Below the pieces are notes generated by a model that worked only from the letters and a program-made list of their open reading frames with translations, did no database searches and was not told where the DNA came from. A stretch of DNA of 64,000 nt from Adenophora triphylla var. japonica (lineage: Eukaryota > Streptophyta > Magnoliopsida > Asterales > Campanulaceae). Positions within the stretch are counted from its first letter, which is position 1. Each line of letters opens with the position of its first letter. A program made the translations under genes and the position numbers. Shown here piece after piece: positions 44,111 to 56,048 of the stretch. The stretch spans positions 186,001 through 250,000 of the forward strand of contig JAFEMH010000986.1 in the NCBI GenBank assembly GCA_022495995.1, written 5' to 3'.

Positions 44111-45478
44111 TGTTGTTATGCTACTGTATCCCAGGACGATGCTCTATCTAAGCATAGATTAACCTTACTTCATTCAGAATTGAACTACTTCAGTTTACTC
44201 CATTATGTTAGCCTGCTTGTTAACTCGAATCTTTAGTATAACTCAAATTTAGTTGCATAAAGATTAAATGGAGTTAAGCTAAAATTGGGCTTAAATCAAG
44301 ATTATTCCATAGAGCCCAGATAAAATATCTCGGCTGTGACATTGTCTATGGCTTAGCAAAGTGAGGCTAAACTCACAAGTGTTGTCATTAGTGTCGGCAA
44401 CACTAACAACAACACACACCAATTCGAAAACAACAAATAATAGAAATAAAAACAACAAATAACAGAAATAAATCTAATTGCAACGGAAGTAAATAAAGAC
44501 ACACAAAAATTATATTTTTATCAAGTTATATAAATATATAACTTGATGGGTGCCAGGAGGGCAAGACCTTTCTATATATAATGATTTATATACAAGGTCG
44601 AAAAGTTCCCTTAATGATAAATAATCATTAACTGAAGGAACAACAAATATAGAACTCTCTCTGAATACTAACACTCAAAACCTCACGAAAATACAAAGAT
44701 ACTCCCTCCGTCCCACGTTAGTTGAGACTAACTTTTTGGACACACCAATTAAGGAAAATGAATAAGATAATGAAAATATGTGGTAGAAAATGAAGAGAGA
44801 GAATGAGTGGAGTTAATAGTAGATTGGTTGAATAAATTGTATGGTGGAAAATGAAGAGAGAGAATGAGTGGGTGTGGTAGGGTGAATATAAAAATTAAAT
44901 TTTTTGCCATTTTGGGCAGTCTCAACTAACGTGGGACGGCCCAAAAGGGAAAGAAGTCTCAACTAACGTGGGACGGAGGGAGTATTTGTGAAACTTTCGA
45001 GTGTTGGACAAAGTGTTGCCAACACTGAATGGCCACACTGAAGAGGAGAATTCTTTCTTGTGCAGATTTGTGTCTTTTGAATTGGATGATCACTAAAGCT
45101 GATCGACTGCATTATATATAGGCCTCCAAAACTTGGAGCCTACTCAAAATAACTTGCTAAATAGCCTTGAGGTTGTTTCCTCATTTTCAGCTCCATTCGC
45201 CCCATTTGTAGAAGACTTAGTCTTTATGGCTTCTCATGCTTGTACACCTCTGCTGTAGATACCTTGTACTCTATCCTTATCTCCTCTTGAATAGCTAAAC
45301 AATAACCCTTTTACTTGGTCACCAATTTTACATATAAACCATGTGTTTATATGTAACTTTCTTCAACAATTTCGAAGTTCACGCCTGGGCATCTTCTATT
45401 GACCTGTTCAACCTCACAAACAGCAGACAAACAACTGATATATGTTCATTAATTAACACGTTATTTATAAAAAATACA
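44111..45478. other. Unassigned stretch, possible decayed copia LTR on the minus strand
   Basis: On the minus strand CCTATATATAATG near 45110 looks like a TATA box, and a CTTCCGTTGCAATT phrase near 44480 resembles the end region of a copia LTR. No clean ends, partner LTR or coding sequence were found. Confidence 0.3.
44702..44982. mobile_element. Stowaway-like MITE
   Basis: Ends CTCCCTCCGTCCCACGTTAG and inverse CTAACGTGGGACGGAGGGAG, flanked by TA. Internal sequence is close to that of the MITE at 287-569 (AGAGAGAATGAGTGG repeated twice). Its right end matches the stub at 57218-57248. Confidence 0.92.
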
Positions 45479-45962
45479 CACTACAAGAAAAACGGCAGTT
45501 ACCGACGGAAAAATCCGTCACTAAATGCCAAAAATCCGTCACTAAATTGATTTAGCGACGAATTTCCGACAGAAAAAATCCGTTGGTAAAACGCTCGTCG
45601 GTAAATCTTTTGACGGATTACTGACGGATCTCAATCAGCTTTAGCGACGGATTTTTCTGTCGCTATTGTTTTAAAATCCGTTGATAATTTGGTAAAATAA
45701 ACGACCAATTTAAAGCATTATGCCGACGGATTAGCGACGAAAAATTCCGTCGCTATTTAAATGGTCGTTTTATTTTTGGGACCAATTTAGTGACGGATTA
45801 TCGACGGATCATTCCGTTGCTATTATTTATTAAAAAAAATCAATGTTTTTTTTATATACCAAATTATTGAGGGCTTTCCTGACGAATATTTCTGTCGCTA
45901 AATTTGCATTTTATATTAACAATATTATATATATAAATTTAAAAATATATATTAATATATTT

Positions 45963-45964
<2 letters not shown>

Positions 45965-46033
<69 letters not shown>
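45965..46033. repeat. TA dinucleotide microsatellite
   Basis: About 34 uninterrupted TA units inside the CACTA element. Self-complementary, so able to form a cruciform or hairpin. Confidence 0.95.
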
Positions 46034-46036
<3 letters not shown>

Positions 46037-46559
46037 CGTCGCTAAACATTATTTTATTTTATTTTGCTAAAATAATCATTATTATATTTTTTGTTTTTTA
46101 ACACACCAAATTACCGATGGATATTTTCCGTCGCTAAATTATTAATTTATATTAAAAAATTTATATATATATATATATATTTAAAAATATATTAATATAT
46201 TTTTAAATATATATTTTGATTCGGTCCCACAACTTTTATTATTCTCGAATAAGTCCTCCACGTTTCAGAAGTTACACTTTGCTCCTTGAATTTCTCTTAT
46301 ACTCAAATTAGTCTAATATATTTTAAAAGTTACACCTTGTTCCCTAAACTTCTCTTATACTGAAACCAGTACCCTCAGATATTTCAAAAGTTACACTTTG
46401 CCCACCACCACCATCCATCATCATCACCACCACCACCACCAACAACACCACCAACACCATTCATAAAAACATAGAAATTAAAACTAAATCTGAAAATATC
46501 AAACCCAAATTAAATCTAAAAAAATCAAACCCAATTTAAATCTAAAAAATCAAACCCAA

Positions 46560-46760
46560 ATCTAGAGAGAGAAGTTCTAGATCTAAAAAATGGAGAAGAA
46601 GAAACGGACGAAACAGAGTGAGTCGTAAATTCACCACGAAGACCGTAGCTTTGGAGGACGAAACGGACGACGCCAAGGTTAGCTGGAAGGGTCCCCGGCG
46701 GAAATAGAGACGGCGAGAGAGAGAACGAGAGTGAGGGACCTAACAGGCTACCAAAGATGA
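46560..46760 (+). other. Gene-like fragment in the CACTA element
   Basis: A GC-richer patch with purine-rich coding-like composition (AGAAGAAGAAACGGACGAAA; GGACGACGCCAAGG). No open frame of useful length and no recognisable protein. It may be captured sequence. Confidence 0.25.
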
Positions 46761-47479
46761 GTAGTCAGATAAAGTTAACCAACTTACAATTCTTCGATTT
46801 GGATGCACAAATTTTAAACCAAAAGTCTTAAGCAAGGATAATAGGGAAGGTAGCTGGCTTCGAAGTATAGGGATATAATAATGGTAAATTGATTGGTTGG
46901 AAGAAGAGGAAAGAAAAGTATGAAGGCATCAGTTCATGATTAACTGTGCTCAGAGTTTGTTAGGTGGGGTTTATGAGTTGAGGATATGGGAAATGGGCAT
47001 TTTGTAAGAGGAAGAATGAATGGGTGTGTTTCAGTTGTTGTGATTTGAGGGAGGGAGGCGCAGTAGGAGAGAGGGAGGCGCAGTAGGAGAGCAAAGAAAG
47101 AAAAAAAAATAGGTTTTGCTATGATGAATTTGGACCATAGGATTGTGTGTGATTAATGGTTCAGATTGATTAAAATGTCAATCCATGTGAACATAAAACA
47201 ACCAATCAAGTGAAAATGTGTTTGTGTTTCCTTGGATAAATTTGAACCATTAAATCTAATTATTTGTTATGCATTTAATGGTTAAGATTTTACTAAACCT
47301 AATGATCCATGTGAATGTTTGGGTTCAATGACTTATTGCCACCTCTTATTTTTATTTATTTATCATCAAAATTCTCTTTATGTTTATAATAATTAGCAAA
47401 AATAATAAATAACAAAAATTATAATTTATCATACAAAAAACAAAAATAATTAAATATAAAATTATATACTTTTATTTCT

Positions 47480-48205
47480 TTAAAAATTATTAGTAATAAT
47501 ACTTAATAATAATACTAATAATGATGCTATTATTAATTATTCAATTAAATAATTGAATATATAATTATTATTATATAATTAATAATAATACTTAATAATA
47601 ATATTAATAATAACTAGTAATAATACATAATATCAAAAAAGTAAATAATTGAATATATTAATAATTATTATTATATAATTAATAATAATACTTAATAATA
47701 ATATTAATAACAACTAGTAATAATAATAATGCTATTGTTAATTATTCAATTAAATAATTGAATATATTAATAATTATTATTATATAATTAATAATAATAT
47801 TATTAATAATGATATATAATTAATAAAAATAATATTATATAATTAATAATAATACTTAACAATAATATTAATAATAACTAGTAATAATAATGATGCTATT
47901 GATAATTATTCAATTAAATAATTGAATATATTAATAATTATTATTATATAATTAATAATAATATTAATAATAACTAGTAATAATGATGCTATTGTTAATT
48001 ATTCAATTAAATAATTGAATATGTTAATAATTATTATTATATAATTAATAATAATACTTAATAATAATATTATTAAAAACTAGTAATAATAATGATGCTA
48101 TTGTTAATTATTTAATTAAATAATTGAATATATTAATAATTATTATTATATAATTAATAATAATACTTAATAATAATATTATATAATTAATAATAATACT
48201 TAATA
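47480..48205. repeat. AT-rich tandem repeat array
   Basis: At least five irregular units, each with ACTAGTAATAATAATGATGC, then TATTGTTAATTATTCAATTA, then TTATTATTATATAATTAATA. Unit spacing varies from about 95 to 160 bp. Confidence 0.85.
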
Positions 48206-48207
48206 AT

Positions 48208-48478
48208 ACCCTATAGGGTACACCCTATACCCTATTGGGTATACCCTATACCCTATAGGGTATACCCTATACCCTATATCTTATTGGGTATACCCTATAT
48301 TTTATACCCTATTGGGTATACCCTATACCCTATACCCTATTGGGTATACCCTATACCCTATACCCCATAAAGTATAGGGTATAGGGTATACTTATAAAGT
48401 ATAGGGTATAGGGTATAGGGGGTATACCCTATAGGATATAGGGTATACCCTATATTCTATAGGGTATACCCCCTATAA
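48208..48478. repeat. ACCCTAT-type short repeat that switches strand
   Basis: Repeats of TACCCTATACCCTAT with variants ending ATTGGGTA run to about 48365. From there the sequence reads the other way (TATAGGGTATAGGG) to about 48420, then mixes. The block can fold on itself. It resembles but is not the plant telomere repeat CCCTAAA. Confidence 0.85.
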
Positions 48479-48760
48479 ACAAATGAAAGTATAATAAAGA
48501 AATCAGGGACGGTTAAAATTCTTTATTTTTTATGAATATAAATAAATATTTTGGACACTTTTTAGTATGGAAGTTTTTTTCAAAAAGTTATATAAAAAAA
48601 GTTAGAAAAAAAATAACAAATGAAAGTATAATAAAGAAATCAGGGACGGTTAAAATTCTTTAATTTTTATTTATAAAAGTATAATTTTTTTTTATTTTTT
48701 ATGAATATAAATAAATATTTTGGACATTTTTTTGTATTGAAGTTTTTTTCAAAAAGTTAC
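48479..48760. repeat. Direct duplication
   Basis: The phrase AAATGAAAGTATAATAAAGA plus AATCAGGGACGGTTAAAATT, ending in a TTTTGGACA phrase, occurs at about 48481-48592 and again at about 48619-48758. Confidence 0.8.
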
Positions 48761-49782
48761 AAAAATAAATTACCGACGGATTATAATCCATTGGTAATTA
48801 AATCCTTCACTAATCCGTCACTAACCTAAAATATAAATTTAATAATTATTTTAAATAATTTAGCAACGACTCAAATTCGTCGGTAATAATATGTAATTAA
48901 TTTACCAACGGATTTTGATCCGTCGGTAATTAAATCCGTCACTAATCTGTCACTAACCTAAAATATAAATTTAATAATTATTTTAAATAATAGAAAATGC
49001 ATTATTATCAAAGATTATATAACAAAGAGTATTCCTTTTATCGTTGTCAAGAAAGAGTAAAACTCTCCACTGGCAGGCCAAAGATCGGTACACAGCATTT
49101 CTTTCAGTAAATAATTCTGTTGATATTATGAGACTCATATTTTTAACAACCCCTCCACCTTTGAAAAAAAAGAATTGCCCTGACAGTAAATCCCTATGAG
49201 GAGGTCAGAATACAAAAGGTGTGTGCATGCAGCAAATGGGTAGGACTGAGGAGTATGATAAAATTACTAATGGTGAGGTTGCTCCATTATTACCTTAAAA
49301 TCATGATTTAGCACTATAAAAGTCTCTCAATATGCTGGAATAATTTTGTGGATGTTAGACCTTTCTGAGACTCCCATTAATGTGCTAGTCCTCTAGGTTT
49401 ACAACATAGTACTGAATACTTACCTATACTGAGCAATGTTGTAAACTAATTCTCATAGTTTGTGAAGAGCAATGTGCTACTAAACATCCTAAATCATCAC
49501 AGTTTGTGCAAGACAATGTAAGCAACATGCAATAAGAGCATCAGTCACCAAAAATATCCACCAAAGTCACCAAAAACTAGAGTTATATGGTCCTGGTTTT
49601 GGCCATATGTGTTAGGTTGATTTCTTAAAAGCCATTTTTTTTCAAAAATTAACACATGTAACCGTATAAAACCAGCAATTTTAGTTTTTCCTGTATCTGG
49701 CTTGAACCGGTGTCATTCAGCTTAGATCCCATTTTGCTTGGTTAATAAGTAAAACAATACCCAAAAAAACAAATAAAGAAAA

Positions 49783-50060
49783 GGCCTAAGTTTGTTTTTG
49801 TCCACTGTACTTTGAGGGTACTTTCACTTTAACCATTGTAATTTTTTTATTAATATAAAAACCACTGTACTTTGAAAAAAACCTATCATTTTGAACCCAA
49901 ATTCACGGATTAGGTTACGGAGCAAGAATTATGGAACGAATTCTGTATGGGGATGATAGGTTTTCTAAAGTACAATGGCTTTTATGTTAATAAAAAAGTA
50001 CAATGGTTAAAGTGAAAGTTGGATGATAGTACAATGGATGAAAATGAAGTTTGGCCTAAA
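49783..50060. repeat. Foldback element, right-arm copy
   Basis: Reverse complement of 8080-8352, with the same AACCATTGTA / TACAATGGTT arms. Confidence 0.7.
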
Positions 50061-50881
50061 GAAAAGGAAGCAGAAGAACGGAAGTCAAAGAGGACCGAAC
50101 AATGGCATTCATACCAAATAGCCAAAACAACATTGGTCACCAATTGAAGCAAAAAGCATGTGCATTAAAGAAATATAATAAATAATATTATCTTTATAAT
50201 AGACATACATTTAATGAAGGATGCAAATATTATTTTAGCTAAATATAATTTGTGATATATTTTTATCTGAATCACATAGATTTCTTTTTCAGTAAGTATT
50301 TGGAGATCTTATAACAGAAACCAAAACTAAAAGACTGTTTTCTTCAAAATGAATAAACTGTTTCCAAACCAAAACCATGGGACCAGTTTATTGGATGGCT
50401 TCGAAAAAGGTTTTTCAAGTTTTAATTCAATGTTGACCACACATCCAAAAAAAAGGTCACCTCTAGGCTGATGATAACAGCTCCAAGAACCTTATCCAAG
50501 AGATCTGTAACCATATTCTGCTTTTCCTGAATTTCTTGCAAAAGTCTCCTATAAAAATAAGATATGCTCAAATATGTGCATGTGAATCGAAGAATTGGAC
50601 AACTGAACAAAGTCAGCTCCCATTTGCAGCCGACCAACATAAAACAAAAAGGTGTGACTTTTAACAGCAGTATGCATCATTTCAGGAGCCAAACGTCAAG
50701 CAGAAACGCAATCCGACCACCAAATCTTGGCAAAGTATCAATAAGTCTTAAAAGCATTTCTTCTTACTGGATGAGATTCCATCTCCATTAACCAGATAGA
50801 AGATCACAAATTGGGGACCATAGATATCTCTTCTGACAAGAATATATTCCTTAATGATGTGTTTATTATTAACCTCACACA

Positions 50882-50884
<3 letters not shown>

Positions 50885-50956
<72 letters not shown>

Positions 50957-50958
50957 GA
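50885..50958. repeat. GA/GT/GA microsatellite
   Basis: Mirror of the microsatellite at 7178-7255, with more GT units and fewer GA units in the flanking run. Confidence 0.9.
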
Positions 50959-51034
50959 GAGATTGGAGTAGGCAAATAGAACATTGAGATTGATAAATTT
51001 ATACTTGAATATGATTTTCCCCAGTACCCTAAAT

Positions 51035-51046
51035 GGCTATAAATAA
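51035..51046 (+). promoter_or_regulatory. TATA box of MIR169 unit A'
   Basis: GGCTATAAATAAG about 110 bp upstream of the mature sequence, same spacing as in the other units. Confidence 0.6.
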
Positions 51047-51131
51047 GAAGTCTTAGAACCAAGAAATAGCAAATCATCAGAAGACGAATAGATACAGTAT
51101 AGATAATGTTTGGAGAAGAGAGGTCTTACAT

Positions 51132-51268
51132 GAAGAGCAAGAGTCTGTTTGGTAGCCAAGGATGACTTGCCTATAGCTCCAATTCATGGGTTTTCTTCTC
51201 TGTAGAGATAGAGAGCCCTTTGTTTGGTTTTGCCAGGCAAGCAACTTGGCTAACTTGACATGCTCTTC
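51132..51268 (+). ncRNA. MIR169: MIR169 precursor, unit A' (inverted copy of unit A)
   Basis: The mature sequence at 51153-51173 starts TAGCCAAGGATGACTTGCC and ends in TA, identical to unit A. The 3' arm at about 51234-51253 reads CAGGCAAGCAACTTGGCTAA, with the same asymmetric internal loop opposite GATGA. GAAGAGCA at 51132-51139 pairs with TGCTCTTC at 51261-51268 to close the stem. The 137-nt hairpin is preserved in length between the two arms, which suggests either recent duplication or selection. It is transcribed away from the spacer, on the plus strand, while units A, B and D are on the minus strand. Confidence 0.78.
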
Positions 51269-51851
51269 TCTCTCATGCTAGCCCTAATTCTCTTCTTCCC
51301 GCCAGCCACAGCTTCTCCAACATTTATTGCCTTTTCACTTCAAATTTCTCTCTCTATATATCTCTTCCCCAGTTTTTCCACGTACATTGCTAGTACTTGT
51401 TTCACTTTTTCATATCTCTTCCCCAGTTTATCAAAAAAGTGTAGCACAGTCAACATGATAACCATAGATAGTAGCATAGTCCTCTCATTTTGAGCAACAC
51501 ATTTATGACATTCTCACAATAGCTTGTCGCCCCCTCCTGCAAAAAGGAAAAATAAAAGGAAGATAAACCATAATTTCTCCCTCATCATGCAATTCAATGC
51601 ATGCAAAAACTGTGCTTCAGCTAATGATTTTTATGATAGAACTACTAATGCATTTGTGGTTATGTCAAACAGATACAGAAGAAATGGCAATAGAACAAAC
51701 TATTGAAATAGTAGATCTCTCGGTTTCCACAAGAATGGTATGGTCACTTTAAGTGATAAATTCAAGAAACTATTGAAATGGTATTCTCAGTTCCCAAGGG
51801 CAAGACATCTGCACATTAGATCCTCCTTAGACTCCACCGTGCTAGGTGTGC

Positions 51852-53234
51852 TAGGTGTCTGATGTGGTGAATTTTATCATATGTAATAATCTCTTTTCCT
51901 TGGCATATTATCCCTATTCTGATGTATTTAGTTTAGTTTTGATGTAATTTTGGAATAGTATGTTAAATGAGATTTTATTGTAATCCGAGGGTATTTGAGT
52001 TGTTTTATTTCTTATTCGGATGTAATATTTTCAAGAAGCAAAAGTCAAGCCTAAAAGGGATCAAGATTGTGAAGCTGAGGACTGTTTTGCAGAAATCTGA
52101 GAAATTCAGTGACCAAACTGCAATTATGAAAAACTGGGGGAGTAAACTGGAATTATAAAGTTCAGGGGCCAAACTGCAAATCTGAAAACTTGAAGGACTA
52201 AAGTGTAAAGCTGGAAAGTACAGTGACCAAAGTGGAAAAGAGAAAAGTACAGTGACCAAAGTGCAACTGCGAATCGAATCCAAGGCAAGGCACGAGTTGT
52301 GACCATAGGCACGAGTAGTGCTCCTACTCGGCACGAATGAAAAAACAAGCACAACTCGTGCTACGAGGCCGTGCAAATTTATTGTTTTTAAAACCTTTTT
52401 ATTTTCCTTTTTCTTTTCCTTTTTGATTTAGGTTTTTAGGGTGGAGTATAAATACTTCCTTTTAAAATATTATTAGGGTTCCAACTTTTACTTTCTTTTT
52501 GAGAATTCAACCTAGAATTATTTTGGAGATTATTATTTTCATGGAGAACTAATTTTCTTTGCTTTGGATTTGATTATTGGAACCGTTCTTGAATTCAATT
52601 GGGGTTAATTTCTTTTCATCTCTTTTATCCTATTTATATTTTCTCTTGTTCTTGATTGATTAAATTGATTTCTAGAGTTTTGCAATTAGGCCGATTGTTA
52701 AATCCTTTTTATTGATTTATTGCTAGAATCTCCTAAGATTGTGTCAATTTAGGGTTTCTCAAGTAGCATCTTTATAGTTCATGCATGTGTCATGGTGGAT
52801 TGTGAATTAGGAGAAAATAAACAATTATCTAATTGAAATAACATTAGAAAGTGTTATCGATCTTCATCTCTTAAATCGTTAATCAATTAGTATTTTGAAT
52901 CTAGACTGTGTCAGTTAGGTTTGAATATTGATTAGGGTTATTAGTGAGTGTGTCACTGCTATTAACTAATATTAAAGAAAGAGATAGATATTGAAATACA
53001 TCTCGTGATCGAGTGAATAGGATAAAATTGAAATGAATTGACCGATGATATTTGAATGATAGACGGGGATATTAATTAATCCAAAGTTTTTTTCTTTATT
53101 TGTTTACAATCTACTTTTTATTCCCGTCTTAGGAAGTAATCAAAATCAATCTTAGACCCCCAATCTTGTCAAGTGACAATTGTGCGAACTTATAACCGTT
53201 CTTCGTGTTCGATCCTGTACTTGCTCTAGCAACA
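51852..53234 (+). repeat. LTR-like segment of a gypsy element
   Basis: Begins TGATGTGGTGAATTTTATC and runs through a GTATAAATACTTCC TATA-type sequence near 52445 to CGATCCTGTACTTGCTCTAG near 53210, a pattern typical of plant gypsy LTRs. It contains CACGAGT / ACTCGTG motifs and GGCCGTGCA at 52260-52375. I find no partner LTR, primer site or clear target duplication, so it may be a solo or truncated LTR. Confidence 0.4.
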
Positions 53235-53373
53235 TTATTGTGGCCAAGTCTTTGGTTAATTTGTAGGCATGTGACTTTAGCCTATCACTGTCTCATGCAA
53301 TGGGCCGCACAATATTTCTCTTTTTAATTCTTTTTTTTCTATTTTATTCTAACTTTTGCCAACATATTTTGCA

Positions 53374-55422
53374 CTATTTGCCCGAAAACAGCAATGGGAC
53401 ACACTGCGACCTTTGATAGTAGTAGCATAGAACTCTCCTCGTTGAGCACCTTTGGACATCAAAACCTGTCAAGGCAGGTGCACTAGCTATCTCTTTGCTT
53501 AACTCAAAAAGTCCATCTTCATCAGAGGGCATCTGAAAACCCTCTTGAAGCCAACTGGCAACTTTAAAGTCGCTTGTTTCATTAGCTTCAACGGTTCCTT
53601 CATCAATAGACAAGCTTTGTGGATTTTCGGAAGGGCGAGATCTTTTGAGTGGGCGGGAATCATCTTCCTCCCCCAAGTTATGAGCCTCAGTTTCAGCAGA
53701 TTTGGCAGCCTGAGCTTCCCTTGAACCATCTCTGTTTCTTGTTCTTCTTCTTGATTTCGTTATCCTTCAACCTCTTCTTCATCCCTGAGTTTAAGGAGAG
53801 AAGGTCGCACTAGAGTTTTGGATTTCTTCTTCTTCTTGGTTGGATCTGCGGCTTTCTCAGCAGCGGCATTGGCTTTTTCAAGCGCAATGGCTTCAGCATC
53901 ATCTCCATGGTAGGAAATGGGAATCTCCAATTCAGAGCTTGTTTTGAGCAGATTGGCTTGCATGGCATCAGGTAGTCTTTTTCGGCGGCTATCAGCACCA
54001 GAAAATGCTTCTCGCCTCTCTGACAAGTCCATGGATCTAAATTCTGTAAGCAAAAGAATAAACAGTTAGAGACGAAAAAGAGGGAAAACACAAATAAGAG
54101 AAATTCAAAGGCGAGAAGCATACTTTAAACGTCAAACATGGCATTGCAACAACGTCCTTCCAATTTACAAGGGCCACAATCTGGAGCAAAACAGTTTCCA
54201 GAATGGATTTCCCATCCAGGATAAGGAGCAGTGTGGATAATGGGAATGCAAGATTCATTCCTTGGGAAAGTGAAATCTGGGAGACCAACTTTCCTTAGCA
54301 GAGAGGGGCTAGAGATGATTTTTCTCCAAGAAAATTAAGCAAGCCACCATCTTGGGCATTAGCGAGAAGTTTCAAAATCCTGTCCTTAACGCGATTGTCG
54401 CCAGATACTAAAGCTTTTCTGGTTTCAATTTTGGGAACTATCTCACGAAGGTCGCCAGAATGGTTCCAACCTACGCAAGAAGTGATAAAAATGGGCTTGG
54501 ACTGTCGATTGTGGACTTTCCTAGGGAGAGGAGTAAGGATCTTGGGTTTTCTATACTTGATGGATAAGCGGTTCTCGATGACACCATCTCGCTTGGTCAC
54601 AGTCGTATAACCCTCAAACAAATGGACAAGTAAAGGGATAGTGGGTTCTTGTCTAAGGGCTCTGCAAATGAAAAGATAACTGGTGAGAATACGAATGGCA
54701 TTGGGATGATGGTCAATGACAGCGGCTTGGGCTTTGTGCAGGACTACACAGATGAAAGGATCAATAGGGAACCTAAGACCGGCTTCTAACTGAGAAGAAT
54801 AAGCGACAACGCCATCCATTCTTTGTCGCACGGCGGCAAGCGACATGTCTCCCACGTAAGGTTCAATGTGATAAATATTATGGTTTATCCCATACTTAAC
54901 ATGTAAGGGAGTTTGAAATTCTAAGGAAGAGGAGGTGCTGGCTTCAGCGACATCAGAGATGGGAATTTCATTTGAAGTTTGATGCCTGGAAGAAGTTTCA
55001 GCAGCCAGTGTATCAGACACGTCGTGGCTTGACGAATAGCTTGAGGAATACATATCACCCAGTTCACTGGAAGAAGTGAGAACCTGTTTATAGAAGCGAC
55101 GACTACGTAAATCAAGTGCAGCGGGAAAGTCGGTATCTGAGAATTCAGAATCAAAAAGAGGGCGATAGAACTCACAGATATGAGAACAAAGCTCCCAAGT
55201 TGTAAAGAAGGTTTTCATTGGGACAGACTTGTGCATGAAAGGGGGACCTCTAATCTCTAAGGCATCTAAAATGGCAACATCTGCGCCATGCCTGATAAGC
55301 ATAGTGTTGAGGTCCTCGCGAGGAATCCTAACCCAAACCCCTCTATCAACCCTATAAAACCCACCACTTTTCCTATTTTGGCCAAACCTAACTGTTCTAG
55401 CACATGATTTAGTTCTAGCCAT
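53374..55422 (-). pseudogene. Antisense ORF of a Tat-like gypsy element (Transposase_28-like), decayed
   Basis: The longest part runs from ATG 55422 to 54295 (375 residues) and starts MARTKSCARTVRFGQNRKSG. It includes RIPREDLNTMLIRHGADV, a Ser-rich stretch, and a region GLRFPIDPFICVVLHKAQ ... HPNAIRILTSYLFICRAL that resembles the putative gypsy-type transposase family (PF04195). After a stop, related sequence continues in other frames: GLPDFTFPRNESCIPIIHTA (about 54280-54140), then an exon-like block after a TTACAG acceptor (54043-53764; AFSGADSRRKRLPDA, lysine-rich end), then EEDDSRPLKRSRPSENP down to 53374. It lies on the opposite strand to the adjacent LTR, as in the extra antisense ORFs known from some Tat-lineage elements. 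Function is unknown. Confidence 0.6.
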
Positions 55423-56048
55423 CAGGTTATATACCAAATTGAACAACTGGAAAATTTGAAGGTTTGAAGAAGTTTGAAGGTTTGAAGAAGTTGTTACCTG
55501 GAAATATGCAGAAAACAACGGAAACTTGAGGGTTTGACCGGAAACTTCAAAAAAGTGATAGAACCTTCAGAAACGCACCAAACAAGCCTGGGAATGGCAA
55601 CCTAATGAATGGAAGACTGGGAAGCTTGAAGAAGGCAAGAAATGAACAGAGCACGGGCAGAACAACGAAAACGCACGCCTAAGAAGAAAGTTAGCTCACC
55701 GAAGAAAGAAAGAGAAATCAAAGCTTGAGAGTGTAAAAAGTAAAAAGGGAAGAAGTGAATTCGTTTTTAACTAAGGAAGATGAAAGGGTTTTGAGAATTT
55801 TCAAAATGCATTTAATGATATCCAAAAATTGAATTTTCCCCCATTATTGAAAGTAAATCATTAAGGCGCGGATTTCGAGATGATAGTACGTTAAGTCCGA
55901 CAAACCGCCCCTCATCACCAACCCTGAAGTGACACGTGGCCAGAAGTACGTGATCTGAAGTTATGATCTCGTCAGTCATATTCAAGATGTGGGAATCAAA
56001 GGCGACAATCAAAGTTTCTCGACTGGATCATAAATAATCCAGGTCTCG

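Larger units (their letters stand above)
45479..48989. mobile_element. CACTA element, right end missing
   Basis: The left end is CACTACAAGAAAAACGGC. Subterminal units of the type CCGACGGATT / AATCCGTCGGTAA and CCGTCACTAA occur at 45500-46140 and again at 48770-48960, as expected for the two ends of one element. The right terminal CACTA sequence is absent: the sequence changes at about 48989 into the right arm of the inverted duplication. No transposase is recognisable. The middle holds microsatellites and AT-rich repeats. Confidence 0.75.

Noticed and set aside
45341..45550. Open frame of about 69 codons crossing the start of the CACTA element
   Set aside because: Half of it is CACTA terminal sequence; no conservation or domain.
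48208..48478. An internal telomere relic
   Set aside because: Units are ACCCTAT or variants with ATTGGGTA, not CCCTAAA, and orientation changes within the block.
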